From contig CM049315.1 of assembly GCA_026874595.1 (NCBI GenBank), forward strand, positions 17,505,664 to 17,569,663: a DNA stretch of 64,000 nt, in the 5' to 3' direction. The stretch's first letter is position 1; the number at the start of each line of letters is the position of its first letter. Positions 46,801 through 56,195 of this stretch are shown here, piece by piece. Below the pieces are notes generated by a model. It was given only the letters and a program-made list of their open reading frames with translations, searched no databases and was not told the origin of the DNA. Made by a program: the position numbers and the translations under genes. The DNA comes from Sipunculus nudus (taxonomy: Eukaryota > Annelida > Sipuncula > Golfingiida > Sipunculidae).

Positions 46801-48766
46801 AAAGGCCAAACGTGATCAGACAAACGCGTATAGCAAATGTCATGTTAAGATACCAACTAATATATTCCAAACAGCAACGCCACAAGACATGATTCAAATG
46901 AAGACATTTTACAGCATAATGCAGCAACTTTGCGGGAGCACAATGACAGCTGTTAAACCACGTCAGGATAACCAACAGATGGCCGCGTGTGTCACGGTGG
47001 CTACAGCGAGGGACTTATTCAAAAAGACAGCTCGAAATAACCGACACTCATCCTGGGACACTCAAACACAATTCTACCCTTTAGATAACACGGTTTTCCG
47101 CATATCAGCTGTACCGGCAGCCAGTCTGCGTATGAAAACAACAAACGGTGGCCTTTACAGAACGGAAACTGCATTATGCACGGACGGGGTCTTCCTAAAA
47201 AACGCCGTCGACATTTCTGGTGACGTGAGCCACATTACGCTGAAAACATTTGAGGGTATCACGTTCGAATACGACGACGACACCGGCTTGATAAAACAAG
47301 ACACCAAAACGAAACTGGAGGCTGCAAAAAAGATTGTCACAGATGAAACAGCCCAAACACTGTGGTTTCCCCTGCCCTTGTCCCTAGAAGTGATGGACGT
47401 AAACATGTGCGAAACCCTAACGGAAAATAAAGGAAAATTGATTGGAAAGGATATACCACGGTACAACGGGTGTGACATGCAGCCGGACATATACCTTTAC
47501 GCTGCGGCACATCATCCAGTTCAGCGAGACGGCATTCACTCGCGCCGCGTAGCACTTTCGCAGTTGAGCCCGGAGGCCAGGGTGATGATAACACCTGTAC
47601 AACAGACATATGCAACAGCAGCCGGTATATGCGCTCTTGCAAAGCAGGCAGGTCATGCCACCCTGGGTTGCATGGTGCTGCAACACGACAAAGTGGAAAC
47701 AGAACACCTGTTCGCAGCCACCCCTGCGAGTATATGGCTCAGACAGGGACCCGTGCACACGCAAGAGACGATCAACGACACTCACAGTGGCACGATCGTG
47801 CAAGAAATGCTCCGTTTTTCTGAAACCAAGATGGGCACATCAGGCCTCGTTGTGCCGCACGCCATGTTCACAGGAAACCGCACAGACGGGGCATACCACC
47901 CAAGGGTCTCCTGGCAAGGCATCGACAGGAACGCACGAAACATAACATCTGACGTGGCTACGTTGTACGTGGAAAGTGCAAAGGCGTACGGGAGCAGTCT
48001 CGCCGGAAAGATGACCGCAAGCTCCACAGGCGCAGATCCCCTGCAAAAGACAGCCGGTTACGTTCAAGGACACAGCGCCTATTGGCCAGAGAGGGACGCG
48101 GGTCGCGGCCAGGCAGAAAAGTCCACAACCGATATACTGTTAGTGCCTACTTGCATGCCACTGGAAGCGTTCTGCAACGTCGTGGACGTGCGTAACCCGG
48201 GCAAGTCGGACGCTTTTCAAGACTGTGCCAACCGGATGACCCGCTCCATGTTTTTCACGGGGGAGGCGTCCGGTTTCAGCAACCCGTGGGCATCATTGCC
48301 GTTCTCCTTGGCTTACGTAGGACATTCACAGACGAGTGTAGGGGAACTGTTGCGCATGCCTCAGACGATTGCTGAGAGGTCACCCGTTCACAACGGACTG
48401 GACCGCGGCCTGACCGAACTGTTGGAGAACATGGAACTTGGCCATCTAGGGAGGAAAAGGAAAACACCAGGAGCAGACGTTCCTGTACCCGGATGGAAGG
48501 TCGGGACAAAAGGAGATGCAAGCCACACACATATCAGTCCGATGAGCCTGTCCAATAGCCCGGGCCAGTACCGACATCTCAGCCACGTCCTAGGCGGGGC
48601 CGTGCCAATGACATCTTGTTCAGCCCCTCACCTGTCCTTGGATAACCGTACATGGGGTGAGCCCACGCGCTTCCCTGACGGAAACTACAAATTGAACGGG
48701 TTTAACACATTACTATTCAACCCAAATGCCAACCCTGCCACGTCTGGAGGCCGTCCAATGGCATGA
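43898..48766 (+). CDS. Probable major capsid protein
   Basis: The 1,622-aa frame starts at an ATG in a good context (CAACATGGC) and ends before AATAAA at 48824. There is no signal peptide, membrane span or enzyme motif, and composition is that of a large mixed alpha/beta structural protein with a Gly/Ser/Pro-rich C-terminal 200 residues. Major capsid proteins of herpesviruses are the only other soluble proteins of this size expected besides tegument proteins, and run about 1,150-1,400 residues. This would be a long member. The call is by size, composition and elimination, since polymerase and terminase motifs are absent. A large second tegument protein is the main alternative. Confidence 0.6.
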   Translation: MAAIPPPHPQLGPWAFAFDNHHLAPYLNTGVQELYTLAKSYATGGLLENDPMDARLLESKFIRYYKCYVAGASVRGVQNTPLGVCLVQSFDPHMMDCRYEDVEYVSKDAVMSEPPQSDKAPPRTVQRRKKKFTFALSHSAYLDVPFDVLNVLRTKLASETNDAHTTEPIVRFGYMMQDGMRDLITSLRAGNMAHMGEFLRDISPDAAIMRALYATRLQLQRAPDPNRIALMKCQALNEAARMFMANLFSVRLDAYGAVRRLANQCSQQCDRIPFIRERSQRDEGAPWSGAKAKLKVAVEEAEAQLSRPGADPPSITQKLHLQRMKDLLSSESELFDASDVLCVVLMGPETYQQMAQGMSMYRVLIDLRRGVLRINKTEEQMIAHTGIMVLNIHSNKETVKDREPTAEEYVSIMRGPVDSNGEPTETLFAGVEKGYVVQTFPGLTHRDGLVLFSKDVSDVTDVTRRVDRDVTRDILHVTQITPIALCSQLDYVLDRLQNPSCTTGNLGDPHPVRNPSAKQRLQVPVSMTWKTYGGRDETVTALQALIDVLFNPDLYNFVSTTKRYNTPSKLHAAGTSGPSGRNDESTHTAGVWDVFPPKTRASLCDVVAHHDVSTTALRLHETEGPMARSYGWTCENTLLLPLQRSLSNVDHMNYHQAGSVRLLHDQPNPFQTLHFIPKNLDKTSFSKLCEITGGTIPDGFKEGTSALFVPRFHLENIPLCLRPLSSVQDAGESIARTHYPYLLDPTDPRSEAARVWSTSLNHSCQDLLCKRWEAMLIAKYPTDMLFVEKFHTHVCENGESIEFQYLLRSAYIFSAFGGVLTCDSNLTLMKAIATVPLPPVLRQFPPLQKLQQACRGIVKLTEDVAGCLMKRLAADLQVLGHGQIAAKLVSSEAVTFTKKESAILLRRSQEISSCTDLALPTPLPMGVTASNMWQHVDMKDSTDVTCFAWMRQQQNEFATHPTKYDVTEKAKRDQTNAYSKCHVKIPTNIFQTATPQDMIQMKTFYSIMQQLCGSTMTAVKPRQDNQQMAACVTVATARDLFKKTARNNRHSSWDTQTQFYPLDNTVFRISAVPAASLRMKTTNGGLYRTETALCTDGVFLKNAVDISGDVSHITLKTFEGITFEYDDDTGLIKQDTKTKLEAAKKIVTDETAQTLWFPLPLSLEVMDVNMCETLTENKGKLIGKDIPRYNGCDMQPDIYLYAAAHHPVQRDGIHSRRVALSQLSPEARVMITPVQQTYATAAGICALAKQAGHATLGCMVLQHDKVETEHLFAATPASIWLRQGPVHTQETINDTHSGTIVQEMLRFSETKMGTSGLVVPHAMFTGNRTDGAYHPRVSWQGIDRNARNITSDVATLYVESAKAYGSSLAGKMTASSTGADPLQKTAGYVQGHSAYWPERDAGRGQAEKSTTDILLVPTCMPLEAFCNVVDVRNPGKSDAFQDCANRMTRSMFFTGEASGFSNPWASLPFSLAYVGHSQTSVGELLRMPQTIAERSPVHNGLDRGLTELLENMELGHLGRKRKTPGADVPVPGWKVGTKGDASHTHISPMSLSNSPGQYRHLSHVLGGAVPMTSCSAPHLSLDNRTWGEPTRFPDGNYKLNGFNTLLFNPNANPATSGGRPMA

Positions 48767-49119
48767 AAGGGATTGGAGCGGTAATTGTCAAAGACGTTGT
48801 AAAATGTTTTGGAACTGTTATCTAATAAAGGTTTATAGTCGCAAGCATTGGTTGTTTGTTATATGTTGCGTACATGGTTATGTTCAAACACACACACAAC
48901 ACGCCGATCCCAAAAACAACACAACACATGAACACAATGTCGAATACCTCTTTATAACGCATGCCAGTCACCCCACAATGTTGGTCAAATGTTTGGTAAT
49001 ACTAACAACAAGAATATGCAAACAAAGTTCAGTCCTGGTTTGAGAATCTGTGAGAGTCCCCTCCTCTTTGCAATGTCTCCTATCGTACAATCCTGTACGT
49101 GGGGGCAGAGCGCGTTAGG
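48767..49119. other. Convergent spacer after the probable capsid gene
   Basis: Contains AATAAA at 48824-48829 and a CA-rich stretch near 48890-48930. No further gene or repeat is seen. Confidence 0.55.
48824..48829 (+). terminator. Polyadenylation signal of the probable capsid gene
   Basis: AATAAA 58 bp after the stop codon at 48766. Confidence 0.65.
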
Positions 49120-49641
49120 CTATACATCCGTTGACACAATTTCAAAACGCATACGACCTTTGCCCCACTCGGCTTCGTCCTCTTTCAACATGTATCCGAT
49201 ATTTTCCAAGCAGTAAATAACGTACGAAAGCAATTCGGCATCAGCGGACATGGGAGTAAATTTGTAAATTTCCAAGATGATCATGCTCTCCAAAAACGGG
49301 ATCTCGCGACACAACGCTTTGTAGACGGCTGCTTCCGTTTCTGGTGACAACACAGGACCGGACTGGTTATTGAGATTCATCAGACAGAACAGACACGATT
49401 CTGGTGGCCATGGGTCCACTTGCAGGTGCTTCCACACATTCAGATGACAGTTGGTTGCCAGAGCGAGACTGTAGCAATCAGACAAGTCAGAAGCCGACTG
49501 TCGCGCTCCCCTGATGAAGTCTACCATTTGCCTGGCCGCTTCAGCATTTACACTGGTCATGGCGGCTTTTAGAAGGACGAGCCGTCTGAGTGACACCGAC
49601 CGCTTAGGTCGAGGTTTATCGCGACGGCTCACTGACGACAT
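49120..49641 (-). CDS. Small 173-aa protein with a basic N-terminus
   Basis: The open frame extends upstream to a GTG, but TATATAAG at 49701-49694 makes the ATG at 49641 (MSSVSRRDK) the likely start. The N-terminal RRDKPRPKRS looks like a nuclear localisation signal. The rest is helical, with a Cys-x2-Cys pair (SCLFC) and an acidic C-terminus. No family recognised. Confidence 0.65.
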   Translation of the reverse strand: MSSVSRRDKPRPKRSVSLRRLVLLKAAMTSVNAEAARQMVDFIRGARQSASDLSDCYSLALATNCHLNVWKHLQVDPWPPESCLFCLMNLNNQSGPVLSPETEAAVYKALCREIPFLESMIILEIYKFTPMSADAELLSYVIYCLENIGYMLKEDEAEWGKGRMRFEIVSTDV

Positions 49642-49693
49642 CGCGAGGGTCACAACTTGTACATATATGCAACTGGCACAGGGCCGTGTATCA

Positions 49694-49701
49694 CTTATAT
49701 A
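49694..49701 (-). promoter_or_regulatory. TATA box for the 173-aa gene
   Basis: TATATAAG on the minus strand, about 53 nt before the ATG at 49641. Its position inside the longer open frame argues against the upstream GTG start. Confidence 0.65.
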
Positions 49702-49814
49702 AGTAGTGGCCTGCCATTGGGGACGCAGACGTAACTGCACGGCAGGCCGTCAATGATACGATACGGGGGGTTGTGTTCCGATCATATCATACGTTAAGCA
49801 GTTGCTGTCACGTG

Positions 49815-52754
49815 ATGACGGAAACGTCGCCATGTGTGACCGGCAGTCACATCGCTTCTGAGAATGGGAACATGACAGGTACGAGGATCATGATTCTTGC
49901 ATGGAGGTTTCATGCCATATCCCACGACGGAACGTGTGCCTTGGCTACTTTCACCTGCGTTCCGTGTGAGGGGACAGATAAGGGCGTCCGATATCTGCCT
50001 CTGCCTTTTAAAATACCGGGAGGGTTGAATGTCAGGTTACATGCACGTCTGCCGAAAGACCACAGGGACTCGCATACCTGGAAGTGCCCTTGGACATTCT
50101 GTGACAAACTCCCGACCGAAAATAGCGTGTGGCACGATTTCATACCTCACCTTTTTCAGGCACTCTGCATGCACCTATCCGCTGCTAGTAGGAACAAAGA
50201 GCACCCGCTCGCCTGTTTCCCTCCGCTGATGACTAGTGGTGTGCGACCTGTCTTCCTGCCGCCACCCCGTGGCGGGACCGGGAGGTACCCAGGTGTTCTC
50301 TCACACTTTGCGCTTGACCATTCGGAGATGGACATGCGTGCGTGGCTGCATGTGAAACGCTTACGTTTACCAAAAGATGTCATCGGAAATGTTTCCTGGC
50401 CTGCACACGACCTCCACCGGAAATCGACAAACCGTGCGACCGACGGTGATGCGGACGCAATCACGGAGCGAACATTCACACGAGTCGTCAATTCGGCCGT
50501 ACACGAGTCACTCAACGTATGCAATGGTCACCGCCAAAGGCACAACGCTGTCGCATGGGACCCGCTTTCGCGCGCCGTCATACACTTATTGCAGACGTCC
50601 GGTGCCACGATGAACGTACCCTCAGACATGTTCACATTGCCACAGCTCACATTAGCACGATGCCCTGTACCACAAACAGCCAACCCTTTGAGGAAAGCGC
50701 GTGAATTGAGTGCATTTTCCGAAATGCTCAACCAATGTTTAGAGGACACGGAGTTCGGCGGTGCGTTCCTATTGTGTCAACCTCCGTCACACACGCTCCC
50801 GGATGACATCCATTGGCTGGACGTCAGCTCTGACCTAAGTGACATCAGACATGGTGCCTTCGCGCAGGCGTCATGGGTCCTGGAACACATGTGTCCTTCG
50901 CCCCTGCACAGGTCGGAGCTTTTTATTATATTACCCTACGGTTGTGTGGTTACTGGCCAGGGTAAATTGGCCTTTGTGAATTCGGGTGTCCCGTGTCACG
51001 CAGGCGAGGATAGCCTGCACGCCCATATATCCATCATGGGATGGCCGATGAATTTGTCACCTCAAGCTTTTGTTGCGGATGTCGCCATACCCCTGTCAAA
51101 ACGGCATAGCAAAAGCACAACAGAACCACATAGCCGAATCCCAATTGAGCCACATACGTGCAATCCATGCGTCTGCAACGAAGGAGAACCCCTTTCAGAA
51201 CAGAACCAAGCACGCGATGATGAGGGTGCCGATAAAGATAATCATGCGGTCACTATCGTCAAAGGACTCCCGCCGCAAACGGGAGGGGTGATTTATGCCA
51301 AGCGGGGCGTTCACACGGGGCAGTTTTACGGTATGGACGCCAACCAGTTTTACCCCACCCTAGGAGCACACCTGGATACGGAGTATTTACGTGAGCTGCT
51401 GGCTTGGTTGGCGGAACGCAGGCGCTTATTCTCACCATCGAAATCGGCCGCCTCCCGCGTAAAAGCCTGTCAAGTGTGCACTTACGGACAGTCGAAGTAT
51501 TACGCCCCTGAGCTCTATGACAGATGGACACAACTGGCACAGCAGGCAAGCACAGCTATGGTGGAGTGCGTGCCTAAAATGAATCGTTTGTTGCGCGTGA
51601 TGAAAGACAGCGTACTGTTCGAGGCTTCCCCAGACCTAACGGGCACAAGTGAAGACGCAGTTGCAGGGTCTGATGCGGAACTGGAAATATTTCAAAGCAG
51701 AGTACAGAGTCTGACAGGCTTTGCTGAGATGACCTTCAAACTCGAAGGGTCCTACAACCTCGTCGGCCTCATCGGGCCCTGTCATTTATTTCACGCCAAA
51801 CGCGATCCATTGTCCGGTTGGCGCTTGTCCAAGGTAACTGGCATCCACAGGTCTGATCATTGCCAAGCTGTCTCAGAGGCCATCGACGCCACGTTACATG
51901 AGGTCGTGCTGATACTCGGCGGAAAAGCAGACACTGGCTGCCCAGTGGAAGTCGCAACGCGAGATGAAGTGGAACAGTGTGTGCGTGCAGGCATGAAAGA
52001 AATGTACAAACACTGGCCGACAACGTGGGAAGTGCACACGACAGACCTAAAAGGCGTTTTGGGAAATCAACCCGATCTCGTCAATCGGTTCCTCCTGCCC
52101 GCTTTCCCGACAAAGCTGTCAGCTCCTACGAAGGGGGCACACTGCAAACAGAAGGGTGATTTCGCCGAAGTAACAAAAGCCCTGGTGTCACTGCGAGATT
52201 TCGATCCTTACGTGTGGAAGGAAGGCAGTTTGCCTGTACGTTTGACCGTGAAGGGGAAAGCGGGGCCTTACGTTTGGGTTGAACGCCCCGCAGTGTACAG
52301 TCCGGCCGACTGGGCTTACAGCCCTTTCCACAGGGGGTTGCTGGGAGACGCCGAACACGCGGGCCGCCCTATCCTGTCATGTTCCAAAATCAAAGCACGA
52401 AACGTGCCGGCAGAGGACCTGTGTTTCAACGTGGGACTAGTGCACCGTGACCACGTCTTGCCAGGCACAACCTTAGACTGGGAAAGGTACAACGACGTAC
52501 TGTACGCGGCGGTGCTGCCAGTCTTGCGAACTGTAACAACGGCGCAACTGCAGAAGATGCTATCGCACATATTTCATTCCGTCGCCGTCCAACACACACC
52601 CCCACGGTCTGCCCACGCGCAAGAAAACCTGTTACCCTACGGTATAAAATCGCTGTGTCCAACCACCATGGCAGAGTGCCAGAGATTGCTGCGTCTGGAT
52701 GACGAACGCACCCTGTTGTGCGATTCAGATTCATGTTACCCGTCTTGTTCGTGA
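49815..52754 (+). CDS. Divergent family-B DNA polymerase-like protein
   Basis: The first ATG (49815) gives 979 aa; a GTG upstream is ignored. The C-terminal half carries a run of family-B polymerase landmarks in order. Motif A is GMDANQFYPTL (Asp508, D-x-N-x-x-Y-P pattern). Motif B is VKACQVCTYGQ (Lys550, Tyr557-Gly558). Motif C is RVMKDSVLF, where Asp598-Ser is kept but the first Asp of the usual D-T-D-S is Met. FKLEGSY (Lys642) follows, like the K-x-E/Y region. A-to-B and B-to-C distances (42 and 48 residues) are shorter than in herpesvirus polymerases. The N-terminal half shows no D-x-E exonuclease site. It may be a degenerate second polymerase or a specialised one; the main replicative polymerase is not in this window. 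Confidence 0.55.
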   Translation: MTETSPCVTGSHIASENGNMTGTRIMILAWRFHAISHDGTCALATFTCVPCEGTDKGVRYLPLPFKIPGGLNVRLHARLPKDHRDSHTWKCPWTFCDKLPTENSVWHDFIPHLFQALCMHLSAASRNKEHPLACFPPLMTSGVRPVFLPPPRGGTGRYPGVLSHFALDHSEMDMRAWLHVKRLRLPKDVIGNVSWPAHDLHRKSTNRATDGDADAITERTFTRVVNSAVHESLNVCNGHRQRHNAVAWDPLSRAVIHLLQTSGATMNVPSDMFTLPQLTLARCPVPQTANPLRKARELSAFSEMLNQCLEDTEFGGAFLLCQPPSHTLPDDIHWLDVSSDLSDIRHGAFAQASWVLEHMCPSPLHRSELFIILPYGCVVTGQGKLAFVNSGVPCHAGEDSLHAHISIMGWPMNLSPQAFVADVAIPLSKRHSKSTTEPHSRIPIEPHTCNPCVCNEGEPLSEQNQARDDEGADKDNHAVTIVKGLPPQTGGVIYAKRGVHTGQFYGMDANQFYPTLGAHLDTEYLRELLAWLAERRRLFSPSKSAASRVKACQVCTYGQSKYYAPELYDRWTQLAQQASTAMVECVPKMNRLLRVMKDSVLFEASPDLTGTSEDAVAGSDAELEIFQSRVQSLTGFAEMTFKLEGSYNLVGLIGPCHLFHAKRDPLSGWRLSKVTGIHRSDHCQAVSEAIDATLHEVVLILGGKADTGCPVEVATRDEVEQCVRAGMKEMYKHWPTTWEVHTTDLKGVLGNQPDLVNRFLLPAFPTKLSAPTKGAHCKQKGDFAEVTKALVSLRDFDPYVWKEGSLPVRLTVKGKAGPYVWVERPAVYSPADWAYSPFHRGLLGDAEHAGRPILSCSKIKARNVPAEDLCFNVGLVHRDHVLPGTTLDWERYNDVLYAAVLPVLRTVTTAQLQKMLSHIFHSVAVQHTPPRSAHAQENLLPYGIKSLCPTTMAECQRLLRLDDERTLLCDSDSCYPSCS

Positions 52755-52835
52755 ATATCCAACCAATACGGATTCACCCTTCGAAGCGCCCGTGTACACA
52801 CACGCGATAAGACCAGATACAGCTTTGAAATAACT

Positions 52836-53795
52836 ATGGAAAACGGACATGCAAAGCGCTCCGAGTTTACGGATTTATACGTTGGTTTCCAACTTTTGGA
52901 CAGATCTGCCGGTATGAGGGATTTCATTGAATGGCTGCTCCACCTTAAACACGATGACACGTTTACATTCTGCGGTGGACCAGACGCATTTACTAACAGA
53001 CGAAAGCACATAGCATACCGTATGGCCCGATGCTTCGCTGATTACGCCCTCGTGCTGGAGGCAATACACTTCGCGCTAGAACGCATAGGACTGGCAGACC
53101 CCACACTGTGGGCAGCTTTTATGCCGGACGGAGTCGGTTTGCGCATATCCGCCTTCATGCAAAACAAAACGTATTCGTCTCTGTGGGCGTCTGTGGGTAA
53201 ACCCCATGAAATTGAGCTCAGGACGGCCTGGGCGGCGGCAACCCAATTCTGGACGCCAACGGGAACACCATACGCAGAAGAGGGCCATTTCCACCTGTCG
53301 TACGACCACGCACGTGACCCCGTACCGGGCGCCTTGCGTTTCACCGCATGCGGAGCTCTGGCTTTGGCTTGCGTGTCGACCAATACGGCCGCTAGGATGG
53401 GACAGATGCTACGTTTCCACATGGACCGGAGGCTTGCACTGCCGGCCATAGTCATACGTGACATGGCGCTCGGGTTCCTCATGATGGCGGGTGCAATACG
53501 CCACAAGAGCGAAGGTTTTATTTACACTGTAGACATGGATATGATACACCCTTTGCGCAGGCTGCTGAAGTCACACGCCTCCACTTGTGCTCTACCCGAC
53601 GCCGATATGAATGGTGCCGCTCACGGATCAAACGCGTGCCGCGGGAAGTGTACAGGACACGTCTGGGCCACTGTGTTCCGACTGTTACAGGCCGGGGATG
53701 CAATGGACCCAGTAGCACAGTACGCAAGGGACATGCGCCTATCACACGAACACGTGTGGAACGGTGGGTTGGGTCGCGGAAACGATATCCCATAA
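52836..53795 (+). CDS. Unrecognised 319-aa protein
   Basis: Starts at an ATG 81 bp after the polymerase-like gene, on the same strand, so the two may be co-transcribed to the AATAAA signals at 53983 and 54004. The product is soluble-looking and rich in Ala, Arg, His and Met, with helical segments. A Cys/His cluster near 250-285 (STCALPD..., ACRGKCTGH) could bind zinc. No catalytic motif was identified. Size is in the range of triplex subunits, but no likeness was seen. Confidence 0.65.
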   Translation: MENGHAKRSEFTDLYVGFQLLDRSAGMRDFIEWLLHLKHDDTFTFCGGPDAFTNRRKHIAYRMARCFADYALVLEAIHFALERIGLADPTLWAAFMPDGVGLRISAFMQNKTYSSLWASVGKPHEIELRTAWAAATQFWTPTGTPYAEEGHFHLSYDHARDPVPGALRFTACGALALACVSTNTAARMGQMLRFHMDRRLALPAIVIRDMALGFLMMAGAIRHKSEGFIYTVDMDMIHPLRRLLKSHASTCALPDADMNGAAHGSNACRGKCTGHVWATVFRLLQAGDAMDPVAQYARDMRLSHEHVWNGGLGRGNDIP

Positions 53796-54351
53796 TTCAA
53801 CCCTACCTTTCCCACCTCCACTATTCCCGGGGATCTCTGCAACTGCAGAAACGTCTTGACGGATTGACAAAGACGAAACTGTAAGTAAGAAGCAGGTGGC
53901 TGGAAATGAGGAGATGTTGAACCCTACAGAATCAGACCGAGTTTTTGGACTCTGATCATATCATACACACTCGTATTTCATCAATAAATTGAGTTCAGAC
54001 CACAATAAAGATAGATATATATTTATTTATTGTTTCACATTGTCATTGCTCTGCTGTGTTTTCGAATGTGTATGTGCGTGTGTGTGATGTAGGTCATATG
54101 ACAAAACGCTCTAAAGGTACAAACGTCCAGCGCGATCAAATAACGTACACGTCAGAACGGCTGATTGGGGTACCTGACAAAAAAAAACAATGTACAATTA
54201 TAACAGTTTAAAGTTGTATACACATCACAAAGAGAAACATATACCACATCACTCGCAAAACTGGTTTGGCTGGACCACAACAAAACATACGTTGTCACAT
54301 GTTAATGTCCGACACGCGCAAATCCCATGATGGGGACAGTATCAAACCTTT
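53796..54351. other. Convergent spacer with several poly(A) signals
   Basis: AATAAA on the plus strand at 53983-53988 and 54004-54009, and on the minus strand at 54027-54022 and 54031-54026, serve the two converging genes. A GT-rich stretch (about 54068-54090) and A-rich tracts follow. No gene or RNA is seen. Confidence 0.6.
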
Positions 54352-55950
54352 TCAATCAGTATTGGGTTCCACGATGCAACACAACAATGCCACGTCCATA
54401 TTGTCGTCAAGCAGTACTCTTGACATGTAGTCACCATGTGTAACAAACACGTCGAAGGGCGACACAAGAGACGCCAAGACCAGTTGCACAAAACGTCTGC
54501 CCTCCTCGGAAAACCTGACAGCTTCCACGACACGGGCGAATTCGGGGTCCTCAACCACCACGATGGGTCCAGACCGAGCGTCCTTACAGATTACACAATT
54601 GTATGTGTTCAACGTCTCACCCCATGTCCCCGTGAGTTCATATCGCCATTGTGGTTTGACGGGTAGTTCCTCCACGCAGCACACGGTGATAATCTGGTCG
54701 CATTTCTTATGTGCATATCGTAGACCTTCCGTGTTTGCTGCAAAGTTCGCATAAACGAGGATGTGTGGGTACGATATTAACACAGCGGACATAATATCAC
54801 AGATCACTCGGGGTTGCAGATGACGGACAACCGTGATCAGATCACGGTCAAGCGCTGTGGCCGTTCGCCTGTGCGTTACAGACGGTCGCAGTGGTCCAAC
54901 GTATCTCTTCTCTTTCACATGATGTTCTGCGACGTCTGATGTTTCGGCACGCAACTGCTGTATGTGACTGTGACAACCGCCAGCATGAGACTCATTGGAT
55001 GCGGCTTTGGGCTTTCGCCGAATCTTGCACATCAACATTACCGTCCTTCCGTTGACAGAAGCCCTGTTGACATCATCTGTCAGCAACACCTGCCAGGGGT
55101 TGGTGTCAGTATCCTCCTCGGTCACCATGGCTTCCAAGAGGCTTTGAAAAAACGCACGACCGCCATCGGAATCGCTCGCGGCGCGCACAAGGCATTCAAG
55201 CTTTGGGTACGTCACCAGCACCATACGTTCACCACTAGCGTTTGTGTACGCCCCACAATGGAACGTACTCAGCACCTGGTCCCATTTTCCAACAAGACTG
55301 TAACTGTGATCGGGCTGTAAGGGCAATTCCTGAACGCAGTATATGGTAAAATCCTTTCCGCAAAACACGTTTTCCTGTGATGCAAATTGCACAACGCAAT
55401 CAAGCATGTGTGGGAAGAAGGCCAATGCTGCCGCCACCAGATCACATATTAATTCGGGGTTCAGTTGCTCGACGAGTTCGGACGCTGCTCGGTTGGTACA
55501 CAGAAAGAACAAATCTCTGTGTTCTGATGAACTTGTCATAATTCCTTGATCAGTTCCCGTTGGTCTGGCACCGGGGTGTTTATCGGGACACTTTAGCAGG
55601 ACCTCCGCCACAGTGGAAACTGCACCCTGAACGCCAGTGTCGTTAAGATAGATCACGTTCCCCGGTCTCTGGACTGTTTGCGGGGATTTCAACTTGCATC
55701 TCACGTCCAGATAACACACACCGGAAATGTGTGGTCGGAAGCATGCAAACGATACATGACCGGGCCTACCTTTTGGTTTGGCGGTATCGTTACACGTCCC
55801 GGGTTCCCCATCGTTCGATTTGGTACACGCGGTACCATCCGGTCGAGGGGCTTCCACTTCGCGATCTGATATGACAGTCTTACCCGTGCTGCAGCCTTCA
55901 GCTTCAACTTTCTCTGTCGCCGGGAGCGACGTGTTTTCGTTCGACGACAT
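54352..55950 (-). CDS. 532-aa protein with two copies of a roughly 165-residue domain
   Basis: ATG at 55950. After a disordered N-terminal 60 residues, the protein contains an internal duplication: residues about 145-310 and 365-528. Shared anchors are (L/V)xP(E/R)(L/V)ICD, then YPHI/FPHM, then C-V-(Q/E)-E-L-P-(L/V)-(K/Q)-P, then Y-x-L-x-G-x-W-x-x-x-L, and V-x-x-P-x-(L/F) with GR(A/R)F near the end. The copies are clearly homologous though well diverged, so the duplication is old. No membrane span. The domain is not one I recognise; beta-rich segments around Y-x-L-x-G-x-W would allow an OB-like fold, which is speculation. A TATA-like ATAAATAT on the minus strand near 56022-56012 may drive it. 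Confidence 0.7.
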   Translation of the reverse strand: MSSNENTSLPATEKVEAEGCSTGKTVISDREVEAPRPDGTACTKSNDGEPGTCNDTAKPKGRPGHVSFACFRPHISGVCYLDVRCKLKSPQTVQRPGNVIYLNDTGVQGAVSTVAEVLLKCPDKHPGARPTGTDQGIMTSSSEHRDLFFLCTNRAASELVEQLNPELICDLVAAALAFFPHMLDCVVQFASQENVFCGKDFTIYCVQELPLQPDHSYSLVGKWDQVLSTFHCGAYTNASGERMVLVTYPKLECLVRAASDSDGGRAFFQSLLEAMVTEEDTDTNPWQVLLTDDVNRASVNGRTVMLMCKIRRKPKAASNESHAGGCHSHIQQLRAETSDVAEHHVKEKRYVGPLRPSVTHRRTATALDRDLITVVRHLQPRVICDIMSAVLISYPHILVYANFAANTEGLRYAHKKCDQIITVCCVEELPVKPQWRYELTGTWGETLNTYNCVICKDARSGPIVVVEDPEFARVVEAVRFSEEGRRFVQLVLASLVSPFDVFVTHGDYMSRVLLDDNMDVALLCCIVEPNTD

Positions 55951-56073
55951 TTTTGTGCAACAGCCTCGACGGCGGCGTAGAGGTCTATGAGGGCATACCT
56001 ACCAACCGCGATATTTATGAGGCTGTGGAAGTGCCGGTGCATCACGTGATCACATGTACCAGCGGCTGTCACA

Positions 56074-56084
56074 TTTATATATAT
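56074..56084 (+). promoter_or_regulatory. TATA-like element ahead of the 760-aa gene
   Basis: TTTATATATAT lies about 112-122 bp upstream of the ATG at 56196, in the divergent spacer between the 532-aa and 760-aa genes. Confidence 0.45.
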
Positions 56085-56195
56085 GATGTGGTATCAGTCA
56101 ACCCCCCTCCAGATTTTGCCAAAAACGGGTTACACACGTGACGCACGCTGATTGGACGACCGTCAGCCGACTGGGCATACAAAGTGCTCCTGCGC

